A stretch of 64,000 nt of DNA. It comes from Sphingopyxis sp. OAS728 (GTDB taxonomy: Bacteria; Pseudomonadota; Alphaproteobacteria; Sphingomonadales; Sphingomonadaceae). The position numbers and the translations under genes are program-made. The stretch spans positions 3,962,501 to 4,026,500 of the forward strand of contig NZ_JADBDT010000001.1 in the NCBI RefSeq assembly GCF_014873485.1, written 5' to 3'. How positions within the stretch are numbered: position 1 is the stretch's first letter; each line of letters starts with the position of its first letter. Shown piece by piece: positions 1 through 8,911 of this stretch. The notes under the pieces were generated by a model. The model did no database searches, was not told where the DNA came from, and worked only from the letters and a program-made list of their open reading frames with translations.

Positions 1-1396
1 GAAGCTGGCTGGTGCCGGGGCTTTTGTAGCTGTCGCCCTTCGCCAGATCGCTGACCCAAGCCGGACCGTTGGTGACCCCGACGAGCAGATCGACATCGTG
101 GGCCTTCAGCAACCGGTCGAGGCCCTCGGGACCCGCGATCCGCGCCGCCTTTTCACGCGCCGCGAGATACGCTGGGCCGTCGAGGCCGCTCTTGCTCTCC
201 GCGAGTTCAAACGTGTCTTGGCCGAACCATTTGAGCTCGTCAGGGTTCGCCTTGTTGAACGCGATGATGTCGGCGAGCGACTTGGGACCATCTGCGTTCG
301 GCAGGCTCGCCAAATAGGTCGCCAAGTCGGCCTTGAGCTCGGTGAGCAGGATTTCGAATTCGGCGGCGCCGAGGCCTTCGGTTCCTTTGCGGCTGTCGGT
401 AATGTCAACCAATGTCGCGCCGAGGGCTTCCATCTGTTTTAGCGCGGCGTCGAACAGCGCGGCGACATCGGGGCGGTCACCGACGCGGTCGCGCATCACG
501 CCGATGCGCTTGCCCTTGAGCGCGTCGGGCGACAGCGCGGCGATATAGTCGACTTTTCTCGCGTCGGCTTCGGCTGTTGCGGGATCGGCGGGGTCGCTGC
601 CCGCGATCACGCTCATCACCACCGCGGCGTCGCGCACCGTCAGCGTCATCGGGCCCGCCGTGTCCTGGCTGTGGCTGATCGGGATGATATGCGTGCGGCT
701 GACCAGCCCGACACTGGGTTTGAAGCCGACGATGCCGTTGATTCCGGCGGGGCAGGTGATCGACCCGTCGGTCTCGGTGCCGATCGCGAGCGGCGCAAGA
801 CTCGCTGCCACCGCGGCGCCGCTGCCCGACGACGATCCGCACGTATTGCGGTCGAGTGCATGCGGATTTTTGGTGAGCCCGCCAATCGCGCTCCATCCGC
901 TCGTCGAATTGTCCGCGCGGATGTTCGCCCATTCGCTGAGGTTCGTCTTGCCGAGGATGATCGCGCCTGCGTCGCGCAGCCGCGCTATGATCGGCGCGTC
1001 GCGGTTGGTCATATTGTCCTTGAGCGCGAGCGAGCCCGCGGTCGTCGGCAGGCCGGCGACCTCGACATTGTCCTTGATCAGGATCGGGATTCCGTGGAGC
1101 GGCCCGCGCGCCTTGCCCGCCATGCGTTCGTCGTACAGCCGCTTGCCCTCGTAGCCGAGTTCGATCTGCGACCGCGTCGCGATGACGGCGTCGAGTTTCG
1201 GCCCATAATCGTCGAGCCGGCCGATGCGGTCGAGATAGACGAGCGGCGTCAGCCCTTCGTAGATTTGCCCGCCCTCCATTTCGGCGCGGAGCGTCGCGGC
1301 GTCCTTGCCTTCGACGTCGGGAAGCGGCGGCGGCATCGCCATGGCCGGAGCGATCGAGAGCAGGGCGGAAGCGGCGAGCAGCGAAATTTTTTGCAT
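1..1396 (-). CDS. Secreted amidase-signature family amidase (3' end outside window)
   Basis: Hydrolyses an amide bond, probably in the periplasm; the substrate cannot be told from sequence. The protein starts with a clear signal peptide (MQKISLLAASALLSIAPAMA). It then shows the amidase-signature triad: Lys108 in IPILIKDN, the cis-Ser188 in CGSSSGSGAAVA and the nucleophile Ser212 in GTETDGSITCPA. The spacing of 24 residues between the two serines is that of the family. About 465 residues are visible, so the C-terminus lies beyond the left edge. It is divergent from the MFS transporter that starts at 1510, and the 113-base gap presumably holds both promoters. The family includes peptide amidases and glutamyl-tRNA amidotransferase A; the export signal argues against the latter. 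Confidence 0.9.
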   Translation of the reverse strand, partial: MQKISLLAASALLSIAPAMAMPPPLPDVEGKDAATLRAEMEGGQIYEGLTPLVYLDRIGRLDDYGPKLDAVIATRSQIELGYEGKRLYDERMAGKARGPLHGIPILIKDNVEVAGLPTTAGSLALKDNMTNRDAPIIARLRDAGAIILGKTNLSEWANIRADNSTSGWSAIGGLTKNPHALDRNTCGSSSGSGAAVAASLAPLAIGTETDGSITCPAGINGIVGFKPSVGLVSRTHIIPISHSQDTAGPMTLTVRDAAVVMSVIAGSDPADPATAEADARKVDYIAALSPDALKGKRIGVMRDRVGDRPDVAALFDAALKQMEALGATLVDITDSRKGTEGLGAAEFEILLTELKADLATYLASLPNADGPKSLADIIAFNKANPDELKWFGQDTFELAESKSGLDGPAYLAAREKAARIAGPEGLDRLLKAHDVDLLVGVTNGPAWVSDLAKGDSYKSPGTSQL

Positions 1397-1509
1397 GGGC
1401 TGCACGCTGCCAGCCGTAGCGGCAATTGCAAGTAGCCATTTTCGGTTTGGCCCAATGGCGTTGACAGGCGGGGCGGCTGTCTGCTCCCATGCCGGCACGG
1501 GAGAAAAAG

Positions 1510-2814
1510 ATGAGCCAGAATGACGCGATGGCGGCCGCCGCGACGGCGCCTGCGGGAAGTGCGGCGACACCGGTCCGGCGGATGCTGTGGGTGCTGCTCG
1601 CGGTTTACATCCTGAATTTCCTCGATCGCCAGATCGTCAACATCCTCGCCGAGCCGATCGCGCGCGACCTGTCGCTTTCGGACGCCGATATCGGGCTGCT
1701 GACCGGACTGGCGTTTGCGCTCTTCTATACCTTTCTCGGCATCCCGATCGCACGTTACGCGGACAAACCCTCGACCAACCGCATCGGGCTGATCTCGGTC
1801 TCGCTCGCGGTCTGGTCGGGCATGACCGTGCTGTGCGGCATGGCGCAGAATTTTACGCAATTGCTGCTCGCGCGGATCGGCGTCGGGGTGGGCGAGGCGG
1901 GGTGCACGCCCGCGGCACACTCGCTGATCACCGACCGCGTCGAGCCTGCGAAGCGTGCGTCGGCGATTGCCTTTTACGGTCTCGGTATCCCGATCGGCAG
2001 CCTGCTCGGGCTGATCGTCGGCGGCCTGATCGCCGACCAATGGGGCTGGCGCGTCGCCTTCATGGTCGTCGGCGTCCCCGGCATCCTGCTCGCCCTCATC
2101 CTGCCGATGATGATCAAGGAGGTGCGCCACAAGGCGCCGGCCGACTCGCCCGCGCCCGCCGCGGAGTTCAGCGTTGGCGGCGCGCTCAAGGAGGTCTTTG
2201 GCACCCGCGCCTTCCTCTATATCGCGATCGCCTCGTCGTTCACCGCCTTCCTCGGTTACGGCAAGGGCGTCTGGGCGCTGATCCTGTTCCAGCGTTCGCA
2301 TGGCCTCAGTCCGGGCGAGACGGGGCTGCTGCTCGGCGTCGCGCTCGGCATCGCGGGCATTTTCGGGACGTGGCTCGGCGGTTATCTCGCCGACCGCTTC
2401 GGCAAGGTCGACCGGCGGCATATGCTGACGACACCCGCGGTCGGCATGGCGATCGCCGCGCCGATCCTGTTCGTGGGCTATTGGGTCGACGAATGGCACA
2501 TCGCGATCGCGCTGCTGTTCATCCCGACCGTCCTCAACGCAGCCTACTACGGCCCCACCTTTGCGTGCGTCCACGGCCTGGTCCGCCCGCAGGCGCGCGC
2601 GATGGCGAGCGCGGTGATGCTGTTCCTGCAGAATCTGATCGGGCTCGGGCTCGGCCCGCTGCTCTTCGGCATCGCGTCGGAGATGCTCAAACCCTCGGTC
2701 GGGGTCGAGAGTGTGCGCTATGTCCTTTACGGAGCGGCTTGGCTCGGCCTGATCCCGGCCTTCTTTTTCTGGCGCGCGAGCCTGCGGCTCAACGCCGAGC
2801 TCAAATCGGGTTAA
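1510..2814 (+). CDS. MFS transporter, spinster-like
   Basis: A 434-residue inner-membrane transporter of the major facilitator superfamily with about 12 hydrophobic segments. The first segment carries the NFLDRQIVNIL motif typical of the spinster-like branch common in sphingomonads, and the loop between segments 2 and 3 has a G-x-x-x-D/R-type signature (ARYADKPSTNR). The ATG at 1510 is preferred over one at 1489 because a GGGAGA ribosome-binding site lies just before it. Its stop overlaps that of the convergent FMN reductase gene within the tetranucleotide TTAA (2811-2814). The substrate is unknown; relatives are often placed near catabolic genes for organic acids or peptides. Confidence 0.88.
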   Translation: MSQNDAMAAAATAPAGSAATPVRRMLWVLLAVYILNFLDRQIVNILAEPIARDLSLSDADIGLLTGLAFALFYTFLGIPIARYADKPSTNRIGLISVSLAVWSGMTVLCGMAQNFTQLLLARIGVGVGEAGCTPAAHSLITDRVEPAKRASAIAFYGLGIPIGSLLGLIVGGLIADQWGWRVAFMVVGVPGILLALILPMMIKEVRHKAPADSPAPAAEFSVGGALKEVFGTRAFLYIAIASSFTAFLGYGKGVWALILFQRSHGLSPGETGLLLGVALGIAGIFGTWLGGYLADRFGKVDRRHMLTTPAVGMAIAAPILFVGYWVDEWHIAIALLFIPTVLNAAYYGPTFACVHGLVRPQARAMASAVMLFLQNLIGLGLGPLLFGIASEMLKPSVGVESVRYVLYGAAWLGLIPAFFFWRASLRLNAELKSG

Positions 2815-3401
2815 TAGGGCGGATCGACCTTCGCGCGCTGCGCCTTGGCGGCATCGATCCACCAGTTGAGGTCGTCGGCAAAGCGCGGGAAGAGCCTTTC
2901 AAGCTGCTTGCCCTCGTCGCCTGCCGGCTGGCCGTCGCTGTCGAAGGCCTTGCCGATCCGCGCAACGGGCAGGATCGACGAAATCACCGCCATCCCCATT
3001 TCGCCCAAAATGTCGCGCCATCCCATCATCGCGCGCACCCCGGCGAAGGATCCGGCCGAGTAGCAGGCGATCGCCGCGGGCCGCCAGAACCATTCCTCGA
3101 GATAATGGTCGGTCAGGTTCTTGAGCCCCGGCTGCGGCCCCCAATTATATTCGCCGGTGACGAACAGGAAGCCGTCGGCGGCGCGGATCTTGCCCGCGAG
3201 TTCCTCCATCGCGGGCGGCGCCTCGCCCTTCGGATATTCCTTGTACATGCGGTCGAGCATCGGGAGGTCGACGGTTTTCGCGTCGACCAGTTCGGCGCTG
3301 TCCCCGCGCGCCCTGATCGCGTCGACAAGCCAGTTGGCGAGCTTGATCCCGTGCCGGTCGCGGCGGTAACTGCCATAAAAGACGAGGATGTGGCGGGACA
3401 T
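2811..3401 (-). CDS. NADPH-dependent FMN reductase family protein
   Basis: A 196-residue cytoplasmic flavodoxin-fold protein. The N-terminal phosphate-binding loop reads GSYRRDRHGIKLANWL and the flavin-contact segment reads GEYNWGPQPGLKN, both typical of the ArsH/ChrR/azoreductase-like NAD(P)H:FMN reductase family. It likely passes electrons from NADPH through FMN to quinones, metals or azo compounds; the true acceptor is not visible. It follows the L,D-transpeptidase-like gene by 8 bases on the same strand, so the two are probably co-transcribed. The start at 3401 is the only methionine that leaves the Rossmann-type strand MSRHILVFYGS intact. Confidence 0.85.
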   Translation of the reverse strand: MSRHILVFYGSYRRDRHGIKLANWLVDAIRARGDSAELVDAKTVDLPMLDRMYKEYPKGEAPPAMEELAGKIRAADGFLFVTGEYNWGPQPGLKNLTDHYLEEWFWRPAAIACYSAGSFAGVRAMMGWRDILGEMGMAVISSILPVARIGKAFDSDGQPAGDEGKQLERLFPRFADDLNWWIDAAKAQRAKVDPPY

Positions 3402-3409
3402 GATGGTTC

Positions 3410-3910
3410 CTAGGGTCGAATGGTGATCGGGATGCCGTCGGGCACGATATCCCATAGCTGCTTTATCTCGGCATTCGAGAGCGCGATACAGCCGTCGGTC
3501 CAGTCGCGCGCTATCGGTGGGCCCGGCCAGGCGTTGGGCTGGCCGTGGATGAAGATGTCGCCGCCGGGCGATCGGCCCTTCGCCTTGGCAAAAGCCCGGT
3601 CGGCGGCGTTCGGATAGGATATGCGCAGCGAGAGATGATAGGCGCTCTTCGGGTTGCGCCCGCTGATCCGGTATGTGCCTTCGGGCGTGCGCTCGTCGCC
3701 CTCGAACTGCTTGTGCCCCGTCGGCGCGTCGCCGAAGCGGATATTCGTGTAGCGCACGATCTCGCGACTTCCCGCATAGGCGATCAGCACGCGCTCGCTC
3801 TTGTCGACGAGCAGACGGTCGGCCTTGGCGCCCGCGGGCACGGAAGGCTGCGAACTCGCCGAGCTGCACGCGGCGAGGAGCAGGCAGGCTGGGAGGGCGA
3901 TCAGGCGCAT
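3410..3910 (-). CDS. L,D-transpeptidase (YkuD) family lipoprotein, YafK/DpaA-like
   Basis: A 166-residue lipoprotein with signal LIALPACLLLAAC and lipobox cysteine at residue 15, so it should be anchored in the envelope. The YkuD catalytic pattern is present: His122 in FIHGQP and the nucleophile Cys141 in DWTDGCIALS. The usual S-H-G-C-x-R signature is replaced by T-D-G-C-I-A, the form seen in the YafK/DpaA branch. One member of that branch cleaves rather than forms links between peptidoglycan and lipoprotein. A peptidoglycan-modifying role is therefore likely, but the direction of the reaction is open. It is the first gene of a two-gene unit with the FMN reductase and is divergent from the haloalkane dehalogenase. 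Confidence 0.87.
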   Translation of the reverse strand: MRLIALPACLLLAACSSASSQPSVPAGAKADRLLVDKSERVLIAYAGSREIVRYTNIRFGDAPTGHKQFEGDERTPEGTYRISGRNPKSAYHLSLRISYPNAADRAFAKAKGRSPGGDIFIHGQPNAWPGPPIARDWTDGCIALSNAEIKQLWDIVPDGIPITIRP

Positions 3911-3997
3911 CGCTTAATCCTAAGGTTTTGGAGGCATCGGGCAAGAGGTTGCCAGTGCGGCACTGCGGGTTAAGGTGGGCATGGGGGGATCGACATC

Positions 3998-4891
3998 ATG
4001 ACCATTTACCGTACGCCGGACGCGCGCTTCGAGGCGCTGCCCGATTGGCCCTATGCGCCGAAATATATCGAGATCGCGGGCGGTCTTCGCGTCCATTATG
4101 TCGATGAGGGCGCAGCGGATGCGCAGCCGGTGCTGATGCTGCATGGCGAGCCGACCTGGTCCTATCTCTATCGCCATATGATCGGCCCCGCGACGGCGTC
4201 GGGTTTCCGTGTCGTCGCGCCCGACCTGATCGGCTTCGGTCGCTCGGACAAGCCGCTGGGCCGCCACGCCTATAGCTATGCCGCGCAGGTCGCGTGGATG
4301 CGGCAGTGGATCGAGGCGCTCGATCTCAAAAACATGATCCTTGCCTGTCAGGACTGGGGGTCGCTGATCGGCCTGCGCCTCGTCGCCGAAATGCCCGAAC
4401 GCTTCGCCGGGGTCGCGCTGTCGAACGGGGGCCTTCCCGAAGGCCAGCCGGCCCCGCGGGCCTTTGCGATCTGGCGCGCCTTCTCGCGCTACAGCCCGGT
4501 CTTCCCGATCGGCAAGATCGTCAAGGCGGGGGCGAATCGCGAACTGAGCGCCGCCGAGATCGCGGCCTATGACGCACCGTTTCCCACGCGTACGTCGAAG
4601 GTTGCGGCGCGCGTCTATCCGTCGTTCGTGCCGCTGGACGACAATGTCGCGGTGCCCGACCAGAAGCGCGCTTGGGCGGCGCTGGAGACGTTCGACAAGC
4701 CGTTTCTCTGCTGCTTTTCAGACGGCGATCCGATTACGCGGGGCGGTGATGCGCTGTTCACGGGACGTGTCCCGGGGGCGCAGCGCGTCACGCACCGCAC
4801 GCTGAAGGGCGGCCATTTCATTCAGGAGGACGACCCGGCGGGTTTCGTCGCGGCGATCCGCGACGTCGCCGCCGCGGGCGTCAGTCGCTGA
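3998..4891 (+). CDS. Haloalkane dehalogenase (HLD-I type alpha/beta hydrolase)
   Basis: A 297-residue cytoplasmic alpha/beta hydrolase predicted to convert haloalkanes to alcohol plus halide. The oxyanion-hole segment [13 protein letters not shown] provides the halide-binding Trp54. The nucleophile is Asp119 in CQDWGSLIG rather than serine, with the second halide-binding Trp120 next to it, which is diagnostic for the family. Asp242 or Asp244 in CFSDGDPIT and His273 in GGHFIQEDD complete the triad. The pattern resembles DhlA/DhmA (subfamily I). The first base is preceded by a G-rich ribosome-binding site. The 3' end overlaps the convergent purA by 11 bases. Natural substrates are unknown, and annotation by homology often overstates dehalogenase range. 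Confidence 0.88.
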   Translation: MTIYRTPDARFEALPDWPYAPKYIEIAGGLRVHYVDEGAADAQPVLMLHGEPTWSYLYRHMIGPATASGFRVVAPDLIGFGRSDKPLGRHAYSYAAQVAWMRQWIEALDLKNMILACQDWGSLIGLRLVAEMPERFAGVALSNGGLPEGQPAPRAFAIWRAFSRYSPVFPIGKIVKAGANRELSAAEIAAYDAPFPTRTSKVAARVYPSFVPLDDNVAVPDQKRAWAALETFDKPFLCCFSDGDPITRGGDALFTGRVPGAQRVTHRTLKGGHFIQEDDPAGFVAAIRDVAAAGVSR

Positions 4892-6170
4892 ACGGATCGC
4901 GGATCAGGATCGTGTCTTCGCGCTCGGGGCTGGTCGACACGAGTGCGATCGGGGTTTCGATCAGTTCCTGCACGCGCTGGACATATTTGATCGCCTGCGC
5001 GGGCAGGTCGGCATAGCTGCGCGCGCCCGCCGTGGTTTCGTGCCAGCCGTCCATTTCCTCATAAATCGGCTCGACCTCGGCCTGATCGGCGGCGTGCGCC
5101 GGGAAATAGTCGAGGATCTTGCCGCGAAGGCGATAGCCGGTGCAGATTCGGATCGTGTCGAAGCCGTCGAGCACGTCGAGCTTGGTGAGCGCGATGCCGG
5201 TGACGCCCGACACGGCGCAGCTCTGGCGTACGAGTACCGCGTCGAACCAGCCGCAGCGGCGCTTGCGCCCGGTGACGGTGCCGAATTCATGTCCGCGCTC
5301 GCCGAGCCGCTGGCCGATCTCGTCCTCGAGCTCGGTCGGGAAGGGGCCGCTGCCGACGCGCGTCGTATAGGCCTTGGCGATGCCGAGCACGAAACCGACC
5401 GCGCTGGGGCCGAGGCCCGAACCCGACGCCGCGGTGCCGCTGACCGTGTTCGAGCTGGTGACGAAAGGATAGGTGCCGTGATCGACGTCGAGCAGAACGC
5501 CCTGTGCGCCCTCGAACAGGATGCGCGCGCCGGCCTTGCGGACCTTTTTCAGGCGTTTCCACACGGGCTGCGCATATTCGAGTACATAGTCGGCGATTTC
5601 GGCGAGGTCGGCCTTCAGGCGTTCGCGGTCGATCGGCGGTTCGCCGAAACCGGCGCGCAGCGCATCGTGATGCGCGGTCAGGCGGTCGATCTGCGGATCG
5701 AGCTTGTCGAGGTGCGCGAGGTCGCAGACGCGGATCGCGCGGCGGCCGACCTTGTCCTCATAGGCGGGGCCGATGCCGCGGCCCGTCGTGCCGATCTTGC
5801 CCGCGCCCGCGGCGGTCTCGCGCAGCGCGTCGAGGTCGCGGTGGAAGGGAAGGATCAGCGCGCAATTGTCGGCGATCGCAAAATTCTCGGGATTGATGGC
5901 GACGCCCTGACCACGGAGCTTGGTGATCTCGTCGCGCAGCGCCCAGGGGTCGAGCACGACGCCGTTGCCGATGATCGACAGCGTGCCGGTGACGATACCC
6001 GACGGAAGCAGCGACAGCTTGTAGACCTGCTCGCCGACGACAAGCGTATGGCCGGCATTGTGACCGCCCTGGAAACGGACCACGGCGTCGGCGCGGCTGG
6101 CGAGCCAGTCGACGATCTTGCCCTTGCCCTCGTCGCCCCATTGCGACCCGATGACGGTAACATTTGCCAT
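4881..6170 (-). CDS. purA: Adenylosuccinate synthetase
   Basis: Catalyses GTP-dependent joining of IMP and aspartate to adenylosuccinate, the first committed step of AMP synthesis, in the cytoplasm. The 429-residue length is standard. The N-terminal GDEGKGK loop (residues 12-18, catalytic Asp13) and GHNAGHTL with catalytic His41 are intact, as are the [14 protein letters not shown] and [17 protein letters not shown] segments. It reads in the same direction as serC, serA and hisZ but is separated from hisZ by two rightward genes. It is divergent from the esterase at 6318, with 147 bases between them. Confidence 0.98.
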   Translation of the reverse strand: MANVTVIGSQWGDEGKGKIVDWLASRADAVVRFQGGHNAGHTLVVGEQVYKLSLLPSGIVTGTLSIIGNGVVLDPWALRDEITKLRGQGVAINPENFAIADNCALILPFHRDLDALRETAAGAGKIGTTGRGIGPAYEDKVGRRAIRVCDLAHLDKLDPQIDRLTAHHDALRAGFGEPPIDRERLKADLAEIADYVLEYAQPVWKRLKKVRKAGARILFEGAQGVLLDVDHGTYPFVTSSNTVSGTAASGSGLGPSAVGFVLGIAKAYTTRVGSGPFPTELEDEIGQRLGERGHEFGTVTGRKRRCGWFDAVLVRQSCAVSGVTGIALTKLDVLDGFDTIRICTGYRLRGKILDYFPAHAADQAEVEPIYEEMDGWHETTAGARSYADLPAQAIKYVQRVQELIETPIALVSTSPEREDTILIRDPFSD

Positions 6171-6317
6171 GATGCTGTCCTGCTGAACCGGGCCAAAAAC
6201 GACCAGCGCGGGCCCGGCGCGGCCTTAGCGGATTTGGCCGGAGAGGCAACCCAAAGCGGGATGATTTTGCGACAATTGCGGGCGAGATCGGGCGTGCCGG
6301 GATATCGGAGACGCGCG

Positions 6318-7262
6318 ATGACGAAGAGAAACTGGATTGGATATGCTGCGGTGGCGGCCTTTGCCGTGGCGAGCGTGACGGTGCCGACACCCTTTGCCGA
6401 TGCGCGCGAGAAGCTGCGCGACCGGCTGCGCGAGCGGATTGCCGAACGAATGGGTGCCGACGAGGGGCCGAAAGCGCCAGGCGGCGAAACGATTTCTTAT
6501 GGCAGCAATGCACTGCAAAACCTCGATGTCTGGCGCGCGAAGGATGTCAAGGCGCCGGCGCCGCTGGTCGTCTTCGTCCATGGCGGCGGCTGGAAGCGGG
6601 GCAGCAAGGACAATGCGACCGGCCAGTACAAGCCGGTGCATTATCCGGACGAAGGCTATGCCTTTGCTTCGATCAACTATCGTCTGGTCCCCGACGCGAC
6701 GGTCGAGCAGCAGGCGGCCGACGTCGCAGGCGCGGTGAAGGCGCTCGTTGATCGCGCGGGCGCACTAGGCGTCGACCGGCGGCGGATCGTGATCATGGGG
6801 CACAGCGCGGGCGCGCATCTGGTCGCCTTGGTGGGAACCGACGAGCGCTATCTGAAGGGCGCCGGATTGTCGTTCGCCGATATTGCCGGCGTCGTCCCGA
6901 TCGATGGCGCGGCCTATGATGTGCCCGCGCAGACGAAGGACGGGCCGCCGATCATGCAAAAGACCTATGCCCAAGCTTTCGGTACCGATCTGGCGCGGCA
7001 AAAGGCGCTTTCGCCGACTTCGCAGGCGGCCGCACCCAACGCGCCGCAATTCCTGCTCCTCTATGTCCAGCGCCCCGACGGGGTGCGGCAGGCGAAGGCG
7101 CTCGGCGCTGCGCTGGAGGCCGGCGGCAGCCGCGTCGAGCATGGCAGCTTTCCGGGCGAGGGATTGCAGGGGCATGCCGAAATCAACCGGCGGCTGGGCG
7201 ATCCATCCTATGCGCCGACGGCGGCGGTCGACGCCTGGCTGAAACGACTGTTCGCGCGCTGA
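6318..7262 (+). CDS. Secreted alpha/beta hydrolase, HSL/carboxylesterase-like
   Basis: A 314-residue predicted exported esterase. An N-terminal hydrophobic segment (WIGYAAVAAFAVASVTVPTP) ending near ADA is a likely signal peptide. The oxyanion-hole motif HGGGWKRG and the nucleophile elbow GHSAGAHL place it with the hormone-sensitive-lipase and kynurenine-formamidase-like esterases. A short charged helix (REKLRDRLRERIAERMG) lies between the signal and the catalytic domain, and the C-terminal LQGHAEINRRLG supplies the candidate catalytic histidine. The ATG at 6318 follows a GGAG ribosome-binding site. It is probably co-transcribed with the DOPA-dioxygenase-like gene 21 bases downstream. The substrate is unknown. 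Confidence 0.85.
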   Translation: MTKRNWIGYAAVAAFAVASVTVPTPFADAREKLRDRLRERIAERMGADEGPKAPGGETISYGSNALQNLDVWRAKDVKAPAPLVVFVHGGGWKRGSKDNATGQYKPVHYPDEGYAFASINYRLVPDATVEQQAADVAGAVKALVDRAGALGVDRRRIVIMGHSAGAHLVALVGTDERYLKGAGLSFADIAGVVPIDGAAYDVPAQTKDGPPIMQKTYAQAFGTDLARQKALSPTSQAAAPNAPQFLLLYVQRPDGVRQAKALGAALEAGGSRVEHGSFPGEGLQGHAEINRRLGDPSYAPTAAVDAWLKRLFAR

Positions 7263-7283
7263 TTGCTGCGATAGGGACGGGGG

Positions 7284-7661
7284 ATGACAAACCCCGACGC
7301 CCCCTATCACGCCCATATCTATTATGACCTGGCCGAGCGCCCCGTCGCGGCGGCGCTGCACGAGGATTTCGGTCGGGATCCGGCGATCCTGTTTGTCGGT
7401 GCGATGACCGACCGTCCGGTGGGGCCGCATCCGATCGCGCAATATGAGGTGCATTTCCTAGCCCGCTCGCAGGATGCCGTGGTTGCACTGATCGCGGCGA
7501 CGGGGCTGCGCGCGCTGGTCCATCCGCTGACCGATGACGACCTTGCCGATCATACCACGCTGGCGCACTGGATCGGCGAACCCATCGAGCTCGACGTCAC
7601 CGTGCTCGACCCGCCGGGGGTCAATCAGGGTATCGCCCGGTTCGGCGGGGCGGACTTCTAA
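7284..7661 (+). CDS. DOPA 4,5-dioxygenase family protein
   Basis: A 125-residue cytoplasmic protein of the small DOPA 4,5-dioxygenase-like family, whose fungal founder opens the ring of DOPA. The family hallmarks are visible: YHAHIYYD near the N-terminus (His9, His11), RPVGPHPIAQYEV, and VHPLTDDDLADHTTLAHWIG. The histidines are the presumed iron ligands. Bacterial members are widespread and mostly without known substrate, so a ring-cleaving role is only an inference. It lies 21 bases after the secreted esterase gene. Its stop codon overlaps that of the convergent hisZ in the tetranucleotide CTAA (7658-7661). Confidence 0.85.
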   Translation: MTNPDAPYHAHIYYDLAERPVAAALHEDFGRDPAILFVGAMTDRPVGPHPIAQYEVHFLARSQDAVVALIAATGLRALVHPLTDDDLADHTTLAHWIGEPIELDVTVLDPPGVNQGIARFGGADF

Positions 7662-8770
7662 GCCTCGACCGGTCCGTCGGGTCCGAGGATGAAGCCGCAG
7701 CCTAGCGCGCGCGCATTGTCGACCTCGGAGAGTGCCGCGACCGTCTGCCAATCATCGGCGCGGAGGCTCGCAGCGAGCGCGGGATCGTGGCCGATCGGCA
7801 GGAAGATGCGGCGGTCGGCGTCATCCTCGGCGCCAAGCCCCGCGTCGATCAGCGGATCGGGGTAGAGCGAGAAGCCCACCGCCGATTCTTCCTGTTCGCC
7901 GACGGGGATCGAATAGCCGCCGCCGCGGCCGACGGCGTCGCCTTGGCCGGGAACGAAAATCTGGAAACCGAACCAGCTTTGATAGGCGAAGCCGTGGCGC
8001 TCGGTCGGGTCGAGCGTCAGCGTCACGCGGTCGCGGATCGGCGCCGCAATCGCTTCAAGCGCGTCGATGCGCGCGGTGAGGACGCCGGTCGTGTCGAACG
8101 CGCGGAGATCGGCAATCGCCTGATCAAAGGGGCCGGTGGCGCGGAGCAAGGGCAGATAGGCTTCGGCGCCGAGCCGCGTGAGCGCGCCGGCGTCCTTGGC
8201 ATCGAGTTCGTCGCGGAGCTGCTGGATATCGGCATCGACCGGGAGCGGGCCGTTCGCAAGCAGGTCGACGACGTCGGGCAGCGTGAAGTCGATGGTAACA
8301 GGACCGATCCCAGCGGCTTCGAGTGCGTCGATTGCGACGGTGACGATCTCGCGCGCGGCGGCGACGCTGTCGCTGCCGATCAGTTCGGCGCCGACCTGCA
8401 GCATCTCGCGCGCCGGGCGGAGCTGGCTCGCGCGCAGCTTCACGACCTGTCCGGCGTAACAGAGGCGCAGCGGGCGCGGCGCCTTGGCGAGCAGCGAGGT
8501 CGCGATGCGGCCGACCTGCCGCGTGATGTCGGGGCGCAGCGCGAGGGTGCGCTGCGATACCGGGTCGGTGAAGCGGAGCAGGTCGCGTGTCGAGCGTTCG
8601 TCCTCGCCGCCGAGTGTCTCGCGGAATTCGGCGAGCGGCGGCGAGACGCGGCCATAACCATGCGCGTGCATCGCGTCGACGAGCGCGCGGGTGACGCGCG
8701 ACGCGGCCTCCGCCTGTCGGGGGAGGCGGTCGCGCAAACCTTCGGGCAGCAGGGCAGGGGCCTTGGTCAT
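7658..8770 (-). CDS. hisZ: ATP phosphoribosyltransferase regulatory subunit HisZ
   Basis: A 370-residue paralogue of histidyl-tRNA synthetase that pairs with the short form of HisG for the first step of histidine synthesis. The class II synthetase-like core is clear: LLPEGLRDRLPRQAEAAS, the motif-2-like region DLLRFTDPVSQRTLALRPDI, and VGRGGGYSIPVGEQ. There is no anticodon-binding domain, and the length fits HisZ rather than HisS. Translation should begin at 8770; longer upstream reading would run through the repeat element at 8816-8895. No hisG is nearby. The gene follows serA, but the repeat doublet in the gap could uncouple their expression. Confidence 0.93.
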   Translation of the reverse strand: MTKAPALLPEGLRDRLPRQAEAASRVTRALVDAMHAHGYGRVSPPLAEFRETLGGEDERSTRDLLRFTDPVSQRTLALRPDITRQVGRIATSLLAKAPRPLRLCYAGQVVKLRASQLRPAREMLQVGAELIGSDSVAAAREIVTVAIDALEAAGIGPVTIDFTLPDVVDLLANGPLPVDADIQQLRDELDAKDAGALTRLGAEAYLPLLRATGPFDQAIADLRAFDTTGVLTARIDALEAIAAPIRDRVTLTLDPTERHGFAYQSWFGFQIFVPGQGDAVGRGGGYSIPVGEQEESAVGFSLYPDPLIDAGLGAEDDADRRIFLPIGHDPALAASLRADDWQTVAALSEVDNARALGCGFILGPDGPVEA

Positions 8771-8815
8771 GCGTGAGGCCTTAGGATGGTCGAGGAGAGT
8801 CAACAATCCTGAATT

Positions 8816-8895
8816 CCGTTCGCATCGAGCGAAGTCGAGATGCCGTGAATGCATGCACCGACGATGGGTGTCTCGACTTCGCTCGACACGAACGG
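8816..8895. repeat. REP-like palindrome doublet
   Basis: Two 29-base arms, 8816-8844 and 8867-8895, face each other in the gap between serA and hisZ. Both contain the core TCGAGCGAAGTCGAGA or its complement, a motif I associate with extragenic repeats of sphingomonads. The arms match at 25 of 29 positions. Each arm can also fold alone as GCATCGA with TCGAGATGC (left) or as the TGT...ACA counterpart (right). The mismatches are compensatory. It lies in the untranslated gap of a leftward serC-serA-hisZ series and may act as a processing or attenuation site. Confidence 0.8.
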
Positions 8896-8911
8896 GGATT
8901 GGGAGGCGGAT

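Noticed and set aside
477..1490. Possible frameshift in the first gene
   Set aside because: The amidase reads through from 1396 to the left edge in a single frame with all catalytic residues; the alternative frame is arginine-rich noise.
5040..6317. Open frame upstream of the esterase, in frame and antisense to purA
   Set aside because: It contains no known domain, lies opposite purA, and the esterase has its own signal peptide and ribosome-binding site at 6318.
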